Below, one piece after another: positions 52,516 to 59,086 of a stretch of 59,086 nucleotides of DNA (within the stretch, counting starts at the first letter, position 1; every line of letters begins with the position of its first letter). Under the pieces are notes generated by a model. That model was given only the letters and a program-made list of their open reading frames with translations. It ran no database searches and was not told the origin of the DNA. This stretch comes from Desulfotignum sp. (lineage in GTDB: Bacteria; Desulfobacterota; Desulfobacteria; Desulfobacterales; Desulfobacteraceae): assembly GCA_021737695.1 (NCBI GenBank), contig JAIPDL010000012.1, positions 1 to 59,086 on the forward strand. Direction: 5' to 3'. Position numbers and translations under genes: made by a program.

Positions 52516-53706
52516 TTAGATAATTCCTTTTTCCTTAAAGTCTGCAAGCGTTGCCGCGTCATACCCCAGAAGATCACCATAAATTTCCTGATTCTGTTCG
52601 CCAAACCGGGGAGGAAAAGAAAGTGTCTGATTATTTTTTTCAAGAAAGGACGTCATGTTTGGTGGCGGTGCGAGGGTGACTTTTGTACCTGTTTTGGGAT
52701 CTGTTGACGTGAGAATCCGTTTTGCAATCAAGGGATCTTCCAGTACCTCATTGATTTTTTTTATCTTTGATATGGGCACGGTAATCGCTGTAAAAAGGTC
52801 AATGAGTTCTTCCGATGTGTGCTGTTCCGTAATGGCGGTAATGGCAGCGTTCAGGTTGGTGACATCCTCAATTCTTCCCTTGTTTTTCTTGTATTCTTCT
52901 TTTGCAAGGGATTTGAACATGTCCAGGGAAACCATGGATTGCCACTGACGGTCATTACCCACGGCCAGATAAACAAATCCGTTGCTGGTTTTATAAACCG
53001 ATACCGGGCTGAAAAACTCATGGGTATTTCCCCGTCGGGAAACGGTTGCACCAAAACTTTTTGTCAGAGAAATGGGGGTGGTCATCCAGGATGTCGAAGA
53101 TTCAAACATGGAAAGGTCAATGCGGGTGCCTTCGCCTGTGACTGCCCGTTTGAAAAGGGCTTTCATCAATAGTCCGTATCCATGTTCACTGGTTCCCATG
53201 TCCGGCAGCGGAATCCCCAGGACCTGGGGATCTCCATCAGCTTCTCCCGTGAGTTCCATTAACCCGGATCTTGCCTGGAGGATGGGATCATAGGCACCTT
53301 CATTGGAGTCCGGACCAAATCCGGTGAGACCCAGCCAGATGATATCCGGCTTGATTTCTTTCATCAGGTCATAGGCCATGCCCAGTTTATTATAATTTTT
53401 GGGCAATTGATTGGTGATAAAAATATCAATGTCAAGCTTTTGAACCAATTCTTTAAATATTTCCTGGCCCTTGGGGTCGGCCATATTCAAAGTTACTGCT
53501 TTTTTTCCGGAGTTGATGCACAAAAAATAGGCGTTCATCCTTTCTTCATCCAGAACGTTATCGCCGATAAACCGGTTGGGATCTCCATATATCGGATGTT
53601 CTAGGCGAATGACATTCATCCCGTCCTGGGCCAGCCTATAAGTGAGATAAGGGGCAACAGTTGCCTGTTCAAGTGATAGGACTGTAAGATTTTTAAAAAT
53701 TTCCAC
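52516..53706 (-). CDS. family III CoA transferase (CaiB/BaiF)
   Basis: A 396-residue class III CoA transferase. It opens with LTVLSLEQATVAPYLTYRLAQDG and has the catalytic Asp in LPDMGTSEHGYG at residue 169 from this start. GTG 53706 was chosen because GGAGG lies five bases upstream; an ATG at 53718 would place that site inside the coding frame. In the Azoarcus-type pathway a transferase of this class moves CoA between acid products. An operator-like palindrome and TTGACA are upstream. Confidence 0.9.
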   Translation of the reverse strand: MEIFKNLTVLSLEQATVAPYLTYRLAQDGMNVIRLEHPIYGDPNRFIGDNVLDEERMNAYFLCINSGKKAVTLNMADPKGQEIFKELVQKLDIDIFITNQLPKNYNKLGMAYDLMKEIKPDIIWLGLTGFGPDSNEGAYDPILQARSGLMELTGEADGDPQVLGIPLPDMGTSEHGYGLLMKALFKRAVTGEGTRIDLSMFESSTSWMTTPISLTKSFGATVSRRGNTHEFFSPVSVYKTSNGFVYLAVGNDRQWQSMVSLDMFKSLAKEEYKKNKGRIEDVTNLNAAITAITEQHTSEELIDLFTAITVPISKIKKINEVLEDPLIAKRILTSTDPKTGTKVTLAPPPNMTSFLEKNNQTLSFPPRFGEQNQEIYGDLLGYDAATLADFKEKGII

Positions 53707-53744
53707 AAAGGCCTCCATGGATAATGTTCATCTTGTTGTGACAG

Positions 53745-53780
53745 ATAGTACACCGTATACTGTATACTATTTTCTGTCAA
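53745..53780 (-). promoter_or_regulatory. promoter/operator upstream of the CoA transferase gene
   Basis: On the minus strand TTGACA (53780-53775) is followed seven bases later by the palindrome GTATACAGTATAC (53767-53755), itself inside a longer imperfect inverted repeat (53745-53770, ATAGTA...TACTAT). The palindrome lies where RNA polymerase would bind, as expected for a repressor site. The same core is found upstream of the carboxyltransferase gene (56723-56741). The local GntR protein is the obvious candidate. Confidence 0.6.
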
Positions 53781-53855
53781 TATGTTTTTTCTTGTGTATT
53801 TTTCATCTAATCCGCTACAGACAGAGTGATAAATTTACTGAAAAAAGGGTGTCCC

Positions 53856-55001
53856 TTATCTGCCCACGATGGTCCGTCCAATGATCATCTTTTCGATCTC
53901 TTTTGCCCCTTCATAGATTTCAAGGACTTTTGCCGATCGGTAGAAACGCTCAATATCATAATCATCAAAATATCCGTAGCCACCATGGAGCTGAAGGGCC
54001 TCATCCACCACTTCAACCGCGATGCGGGACGCATACAGTTTTGCCATGGCCGTCACATTGGTATCGGGTGTGCCATTGTCAAGCAGCCACGCCGCCTTGT
54101 ACATGAGGGTCCTTGCCAGTTCAATTTTTACCGCCATATCCGCGATTTTGAACTGGACACCTTGGAAACTACCGATGGGTTTACCAAATTGTTTGCGGTC
54201 CTTGACGTGTTTCACCGCCATATCGAGGGCTCCCTGGGCCAGTCCGACACCATGGGCACTGACATAGGCCCGGCTTCGGTCAAAAAAGGCCATGAGCTGG
54301 TGAAATCCGTTTCCCCGGGTGCCAATCAGATTTTCTTCAGGTACACGGACATTGTTGAGATAAATGGCTGATGTATCAGAACAGCGCAACCCCATTTTCC
54401 CGTGCATGGGTTCTGCCGTGTATCCCTGCCGGTCTGTCTCAACAATTATAATGCTGTGCCGTTTGGACCTGGATTCCGCTTCGGGATCGGTCAGGCAGTA
54501 AATGAGCATGAAGGTTCCCCGGGTGCCGTTCCCAATCATGACTTTTGATCCGTTGAGCACCCATTCATTGCCGTCTTTCACGGCTGTCGTTGCCGCTGCC
54601 AGCGTATCAGACCCCGCGTCTGGTTCGGTGATGGCAAATCCCATCACCGCGTCCCCTGTAAAAATAGGGTCAAGATATTTTTTACCCTGTTCTTCGGTGC
54701 CGAAAAGGATAAATTCCTCAGCACCAAACGTTAACGAACAAAGCTGCTGGCTGATACCAGGATCTACTTTCCATAATTCTTCCAAAACAATGGCCTGTTC
54801 AAGATACCCCAATCCCGGACCTCCGAATTTTTCCGGAATAAAAAGCCCGATAAGATCCAGTTCTCTTGCTTTTTTTACAATATCTGCAGGATAGGTTTCA
54901 TTCAGATCAAATTCCCGTCCCACGGCTGCCATTTCCCCCCGGGCAAATTCTTTTGCTGCTTTTTGAATGTATTTTTGTTCCTTTGTCAGTAAAAAATCCA
55001 T
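53856..55001 (-). CDS. acyl-CoA dehydrogenase
   Basis: A 381-residue flavoprotein of the acyl-CoA dehydrogenase family. It has FAITEPDAGSDTLAAATT, WVLNGSKVMIGNG, RSRAYVSAHGVGLAQGALD, LHGGYGYFDDYDIERFYR and the catalytic Glu in EIYEGAKEIEKMIIGR. It could oxidise a substituted propionyl- or malonyl-type CoA after the mutase step; in Azoarcus an IaaF enzyme of this family plays such a part. Electrons would go to ETF, not in the window. The 137-bp gap after it holds the next promoter. Confidence 0.92.
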   Translation of the reverse strand: MDFLLTKEQKYIQKAAKEFARGEMAAVGREFDLNETYPADIVKKARELDLIGLFIPEKFGGPGLGYLEQAIVLEELWKVDPGISQQLCSLTFGAEEFILFGTEEQGKKYLDPIFTGDAVMGFAITEPDAGSDTLAAATTAVKDGNEWVLNGSKVMIGNGTRGTFMLIYCLTDPEAESRSKRHSIIIVETDRQGYTAEPMHGKMGLRCSDTSAIYLNNVRVPEENLIGTRGNGFHQLMAFFDRSRAYVSAHGVGLAQGALDMAVKHVKDRKQFGKPIGSFQGVQFKIADMAVKIELARTLMYKAAWLLDNGTPDTNVTAMAKLYASRIAVEVVDEALQLHGGYGYFDDYDIERFYRSAKVLEIYEGAKEIEKMIIGRTIVGR

Positions 55002-55073
55002 CTGTCAATCTCCTAAAGTTTCATATACTGCAAATAATGAGGTTAACGTTTTGATGACTATTTGTTCTCGTGT

Positions 55074-56642
55074 TTACAACGGAATGTTTCCGTGTCGTCG
55101 GAAAAGTGCCGGCCGTTTCTTGTTTTTCAACATGTTAAGTCCCTTAATGATCTGGGTTCGGGTTTCCGAAGGTTCGATGACCCTGTCAACCAGCATGTTG
55201 GAGGCGGAATGAAACGGATTTGAATACTTGTAATCATATTCTTCGATCTTATTTTTTGTGAAGGCTGCCGGATCTTCTGCTGCCTGGATCTCTTTGCGGT
55301 ATATGATGTTGATGGCTGCTGCCGTATCCAGTACGACCAGTTGAGCAATGGGCCAGGCCAGCATCAGGTCCACACCCATTCCCTGGCAGCACATTGCCAT
55401 GACAGCCCCGCCGTATTCTTTTCTCAAAGCCAAGGTGATCTTGGGCACAGAGGCTTCTGCATAAGCATAGAGCATTTTAGCACCATGCCGGATGATACCG
55501 GCCCGTTCCTGTTTAACCCCGGGATAATATCCGGGGACATCCACCAAGTTGATCAACGGAATGTTGAAGCAATCGCAGAACCGGATGAATCGGGCCGCCT
55601 TGTCCGAGGAATGGTAATCCAGACACCCGGCCCGGATCTTGGGCTGGTTGGCCACCACTCCCACAGGGCTCCCGTTCATGCGGGCCAGCCCGGTGATGAT
55701 GTTGGGAGCGAATTCCGGCAGCACTTCCAGAAACGTGTGATGATCCACGATTTCCTCGATCACCGGGTGCATGTCATAGGCCTTTCTAAAGTTTGCCGGC
55801 ACAATCTCTGTAAGGATATCATTTTTTCTGTCCGGCGCATCGTTGCAGGGACAGGAAGGGGGGGCTTCATCATGATTGGATGGCAGAAAGCTTAACAGGT
55901 GACGGATAAGGGCGATGCTTTCCTGATCCGTTTTTGTCACAAAATGGGCCTGCCCTGTGACGCGGCTGTGAACATCGGCACCGCCAAGGTCCTCCAGAGT
56001 AACGGTTTCACCTGTCACATCCGCGATGACTTTGGGACCGGTGATGACCATCTGACTTTGTTTTTCCACCATGATGATAAAATCGGTCAACGCCGGTGAA
56101 TATACGGAGACACCGGCACAGGGCCCCATGATGCAGGATATTTGCGGAATTACCCCGGAGGCAGCGGTGTTCCTTAAGAACATGCCGGCCACTCCCTTGG
56201 AGGCAAAAAAACCTTCATGCAGCCGCCCTCCACCGGAATCATTCAAGCCGATCAGTGGGGCTTTGACTTTCAAGGCCTCATCCATGATTCTGCAGATCTT
56301 CCGGCCATGAATTGTTCCGACTGATCCGCCCAGCACAGTAGCATCCTGAGCATATGCAAAGACAGGCCGTTCGTCAATAGTACCATACCCAATGACCACA
56401 CCATCTCCGGGAACTTTTCTTTTTTCCATGCCGAAATCCATGCACTGGCTTTCGGCCAGGTCATTTAACTCAACAAAACTGCCCTGGTCAAACAACAGGT
56501 CCAGTCGTTCCCTTGCGGTCAATCTGCCTTTGGAACGATGGCGATCCATTGCTTTTTCACCACCTCCCATAAAGGCTCTCTGCTGAAGGCGTTTTAATCT
56601 TTCAAATTCTTTCTGGTGTGTTTTTTCGGTCACGGGAGACAT
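55074..56642 (-). CDS. acyl-CoA carboxyltransferase (propionyl-CoA carboxylase beta / methylmalonyl-CoA decarboxylase alpha type)
   Basis: A 522-residue carboxyltransferase with two crotonase-like halves: GRLTARERLDLLFDQGSFVE, LNDSGGGRLHEG, GPCAGVSVYSPALTDFI in the first, and GVVANQPKIRAGCLDYHSSDKAARFIRFCD, LVDVPGYYPGVKQE and GGAVMAMCCQGMG in the second. The family transfers CO2 between biotin and an acyl-CoA. No biotin carrier, biotin carboxylase or sodium-pumping beta subunit is in the window, so the partners are elsewhere. It is the first gene of the catabolic run and has a TTGACA/operator region upstream. Confidence 0.9.
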   Translation of the reverse strand: MSPVTEKTHQKEFERLKRLQQRAFMGGGEKAMDRHRSKGRLTARERLDLLFDQGSFVELNDLAESQCMDFGMEKRKVPGDGVVIGYGTIDERPVFAYAQDATVLGGSVGTIHGRKICRIMDEALKVKAPLIGLNDSGGGRLHEGFFASKGVAGMFLRNTAASGVIPQISCIMGPCAGVSVYSPALTDFIIMVEKQSQMVITGPKVIADVTGETVTLEDLGGADVHSRVTGQAHFVTKTDQESIALIRHLLSFLPSNHDEAPPSCPCNDAPDRKNDILTEIVPANFRKAYDMHPVIEEIVDHHTFLEVLPEFAPNIITGLARMNGSPVGVVANQPKIRAGCLDYHSSDKAARFIRFCDCFNIPLINLVDVPGYYPGVKQERAGIIRHGAKMLYAYAEASVPKITLALRKEYGGAVMAMCCQGMGVDLMLAWPIAQLVVLDTAAAINIIYRKEIQAAEDPAAFTKNKIEEYDYKYSNPFHSASNMLVDRVIEPSETRTQIIKGLNMLKNKKRPALFRRHGNIPL

Positions 56643-56956
56643 CCTTGAGTTGTAAGTTATATGGGCTATAAAAAGGCCATGAAATGCTGTTTTTTATGAG
56701 GACTTCATGACGGATTGTTATTCATTGTGTACTGTATACAATGGACCCATGTCAAGACTATATTTGAAAAAATTCCACCGTGCCCGGGTCAAACCTTTTC
56801 TTGACAAAAACCTGTTTGTTAGCTAAAAATTGGACAGCGTTACAGAAAAATGCGGAAATACAGTGTCTGGCTAAGCAAGTGATTTCGCGGAATCCTTGAC
56901 ACGTTTCTTATCCCCATCGTTAGCCGGTAGTTAATCCGATTGAGGAGACCTAAATC
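56643..56956. promoter_or_regulatory. 314-bp divergent control region: operator and two promoters
   Basis: No gene is seen here. For the minus-strand cluster: TTGACA at 56755-56750, then ten bases later GTATACAGTACAC (56739-56727), part of the near-palindrome ATTGTATACAGTACACAAT (56741-56723), nearly the same as the site at 53755. For the plus-strand GNAT gene: TTGACA at 56801-56806 and TAAAAA at 56824-56829 with 17-bp spacing, a good sigma70 promoter. Confidence 0.6.
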
Positions 56957-57511
56957 ATGAGATACCCGAAAGAATGTGTATTGAAAGATTGCAGGGAAGT
57001 GGTGATCCGTCCCCTGGAACCTGGCGATCGAGTGCTGCTGGACGCGTTTCACACCCAAATCCCTGAATCGAATCGTTGGCTGATGAACTACAATGTCATG
57101 GATGCAACGGTTATGGATAATTGGTTTGCTTCCGTTGAAAAGGGTAACATCGCCTGTATTCTGTCTCTTTACGATAATTGCGTGGTAGGCCAGGCAAGCT
57201 TGTATATGAGAAATTTCGGCGCCACCAGCCATGTGGGGCGATTTCGGATAACCGTGTTACCTGAATTTCGGGAAAAACGGCTGGGAACCTGGTTGCTCCT
57301 GGATTTGACTCAGACAGCAATGGATCATGGCCTGGAAATTCTTCGGGCGGATCTTGCGGGCGACATTGAAAACGATGCCATTGGCGCCCTAAAAAAATTT
57401 GATTTTTTCAAGTATGCTGAGCTGGAAAAGTCTATTAAAGATTATTCAGGCAATCATCATGATCTGGTGATCATGATCAAGCACCTGCACAAAAGATGGA
57501 GTGATTTTTAA
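56957..57511 (+). CDS. GNAT-family N-acetyltransferase
   Basis: A 184-residue GNAT-fold protein. The start VVIRPLEPGDRVLLDAFHTQIPE is the typical first strand and helix, NIACILSLYDNCVVGQASLYM the central strands, and RFRITVLPEFREKRLGTWLLLDL the acetyl-CoA-binding loop (usual form V.P..RG.G.G). The last third ends in DFFKYAELEK, which matches the family's C-terminal region. It has its own promoter, read away from the catabolic cluster. The acceptor substrate is unknown. Confidence 0.8.
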   Translation: MRYPKECVLKDCREVVIRPLEPGDRVLLDAFHTQIPESNRWLMNYNVMDATVMDNWFASVEKGNIACILSLYDNCVVGQASLYMRNFGATSHVGRFRITVLPEFREKRLGTWLLLDLTQTAMDHGLEILRADLAGDIENDAIGALKKFDFFKYAELEKSIKDYSGNHHDLVIMIKHLHKRWSDF

Positions 57512-57544
57512 CCGCTGATCTGTCAGTGATTCCACCATATCTAT

Positions 57545-58225
57545 GTGATCCAAGAAGCGCTGGAAAACCCTGGAAAAAAACAAACTACTTTGAACCACTC
57601 AATACAAAATATAATCCATCGACCGACGTCATTGGGCCCGATTCAGATTCAGTCTTTCTGCACACCGGATGAAATTCAAAGGTATCGGTTTGACCCTCAA
57701 TTCACAATCCATGCCCAGTATAAATCCATCTATACCAAACAGGAAACCCTGGTACAACATGCTGAATCAACCTTGGCCAATGTCGTGCTGGCCCTGACAG
57801 AAGATCGGCAGATTGTGGGGTTTGGGGTTTTCAGTCATCCGGATGAGGATGACCGGTGGGCAGAACTTGAACCAGGCATAATGATGGAAATAAAAGCCAT
57901 AGAGGTGAGCCGGCGATTTCGATCCTGTAAAATTGCCGGGGATTTACTCCGTCTTATGTTGTCCCATCCAACCGTTGAACAGATGATTGCATATATGGTT
58001 GGATATTCATGGACATGGGATCTGGATGGATCAGGATTGACGGTTCATCAATACCGCAACATGCTCATACACCTGTTCAGCCCCCATCAATTTTTTGAAC
58101 TGCAGACCAACGAAGCAAACATCTGCCTAAAACCGGAAAATCTATTCATGGCACGAGTGGGCAGCCATGTTTCTAGTCAGATCCGTCAGGACTTTAAATT
58201 GCTGCGGTTCGGCATTACAATTTAA
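57545..58225 (+). CDS. GNAT-like acetyltransferase domain protein
   Basis: A 226-residue protein following the first GNAT gene by 33 bp. Residues about 70-155 look like a GNAT core (LANVVLALTEDRQIVGFGVFSHPDEDD, MMEIKAIEVSRRFRSCKIAGDLLRLML), with the acetyl-CoA loop partly altered (SRRFRSCKIAGDL). The start is uncertain: GTG 57545 lacks a clear ribosome site, and no better ATG exists downstream before the conserved part. It ends convergently with the VWA frame, sharing four bases. It may cooperate with the preceding acetyltransferase; the substrate is unknown. Confidence 0.65.
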   Translation: MIQEALENPGKKQTTLNHSIQNIIHRPTSLGPIQIQSFCTPDEIQRYRFDPQFTIHAQYKSIYTKQETLVQHAESTLANVVLALTEDRQIVGFGVFSHPDEDDRWAELEPGIMMEIKAIEVSRRFRSCKIAGDLLRLMLSHPTVEQMIAYMVGYSWTWDLDGSGLTVHQYRNMLIHLFSPHQFFELQTNEANICLKPENLFMARVGSHVSSQIRQDFKLLRFGITI

Positions 58226-59017
58226 ATTGTCCGCTTCTTATTGGCCATGTAGTCGACAAGCAAATACTGCCCCAGGGTGTCAGAACTGGCGAAAAACACT
58301 CGTCCTTTATTAATACGCGCCATCCTGGTAACAAATGCTGTGAGAAACTTATCATTCTCAAGCATGAACGTGTTGATCACTATCCCTTTCCTGGTACAGT
58401 TCCTCACTTCCTGAAGTGTTAATTGAAGGGTACGCGGACTGGGAGGCGCCTGGCAAAAAAAATGGGTTTCATCCTCAAAATGGGCCGTTGGTTCTCCATC
58501 GGTGACCAGTATGATCTGCTGATTGGTCTGTCGTTCTTTGGCCAAAAGCTTCCGGGCCAGGTACAACCCGTGCTGAATATTGGTATAATTATCAGACTCA
58601 CCCCATTGGATGTAAGATAGGTCTTCTTTTTTCAGCTGCCGGGCACTGTTTGCGAAACCAACAATATAGAGACTGTCTTTCGGGTATTGACTCCGGATAA
58701 GACTATCCAGCGCCATCGCCACCCGCTTGGCGGCTTCAAAGTGGTCCCGGGCCAGCATGGAAAAACTCAAATCCACCATCAAAACTGTTGATGACCGTTC
58801 CAAAGCGGCTCTCTCAAACACTTCAAAATCCTCGGGTTTAAGTTTGACAGACGATGCCGTCGGCTCCCGGCAAACAGCGTTCATAATCGTTTTCTGAAGG
58901 TGTACCTGAAAGTCATCGCCAGACCTATACTTTTTAGTATCTTCTATTATCCCGTCCCAAAAGTTTTGAACATATGCTTGGCAATTCTTTTTCTGTATAA
59001 AACTCTTGCTTTGAACC
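58222..59017 (-). pseudogene. von Willebrand factor A domain protein, 5'-truncated
   Basis: The frame codes for the C-terminal part of a VWA protein of the type usually found next to an AAA+ ATPase. The MIDAS motif DLSFSM, DSLYIVGFANSARQL, DNYTNIQHGLYLARKLL and VTDGEPTAHF are present. An ATG at 58884 would give 220 residues, but family-like coding continues upstream without a start (AYVQNFWDGIIEDTKKYR, GDDFQVHLQKTIMNAV) until a TAG at about 59020-59018. No ATG, GTG or TTG with a ribosome site is found in that extension, so the 5' half seems lost or shifted out of frame. Confidence 0.65.
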
Positions 59018-59086
59018 TATATTTTTTGTATAATAAGCATAATATTACCATATTTTGGCAATATTGCTTAAAAATAATTATAAAAA
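59018..59086. other. AT-rich edge of the window, nothing recognised
   Basis: The last 69 bases are very AT-rich and contain a TAG closing the VWA frame and a TTGTATAATA stretch that could be a -10 region. No gene can be supported. The sequence upstream of the truncated VWA gene, and the reason for its truncation, lie beyond the window. Confidence 0.4.

Overview
The window looks like a chromosomal segment of a strictly anaerobic, sulfate-reducing deltaproteobacterium of the Desulfobacterales type (Desulfotignum, Desulfobacula or Desulfobacterium-like). This is inferred from gene content: heterodisulfide-reductase-type electron-bifurcation modules, two selenoproteins read through in-frame UGA, MetF/MetV methylenetetrahydrofolate reductase, an MttB-family methyltransferase and CoA-dependent anaerobic degradation genes. 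No 16S or other direct taxonomic marker is present.

Left part (1 to about 13.6 kb) is mostly housekeeping: the 5' end of a probable IS1380-type transposase at the edge, an S-adenosylmethionine hydrolase-like protein, a CYTH phosphatase with a diguanylate cyclase, a DEAD-box RNA helicase with a thioesterase, CsaA, ispF-cysS, and a minus-strand run glnS, MttB-family methyltransferase and a large GAF-domain protein.

Middle part (13.6 to 23.1 kb) is one minus-strand operon, read in the order response regulator, metF paralogue, hdrCB fusion, hdrA, mvhD, metV, metF. It resembles the MetFV-HdrABC-MvhD complex of acetogens. Both the HdrCB fusion and MvhD are split by an in-frame TGA at a normally cysteine position, each followed by a short hairpin, so both should be annotated as selenoproteins and not as broken genes. 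A PAS histidine kinase lies just upstream on the same strand.

Right part (25.5 to 56.7 kb) is a long minus-strand catabolic cluster that by eye has lower GC than the left half. In transcription order it encodes an acyl-CoA carboxyltransferase, acyl-CoA dehydrogenase, family III CoA transferase, GntR regulator, MeaB GTPase, a two-subunit B12 mutase, hydantoinase A/B, PaaK-like CoA ligase, a three-subunit molybdenum hydroxylase, a TRAP transporter, a second molybdenum hydroxylase of the 4-hydroxybenzoyl-CoA reductase type, a methylmalonyl-CoA epimerase-like protein, molybdenum/selenium cofactor accessory genes (MoeA-like, YqeB, two XdhC), a thiolase, a saccharopine dehydrogenase-like protein and a class III aminotransferase. 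The combination closely parallels the anaerobic indoleacetate gene set described for Azoarcus/Aromatoleum, so I propose a related N-heterocycle or arylacetate pathway in a sulfate reducer. Two near-identical palindromes beside TTGACA boxes, upstream of the carboxyltransferase and CoA-transferase genes, are candidate operators of the GntR protein.

The right edge has two GNAT-type genes and the 3' part of a von Willebrand-domain gene whose 5' end is missing. REP-like palindromes sharing the GGGGTCAG motif occur between genes at three places. I saw no rRNA, tRNA or CRISPR array.
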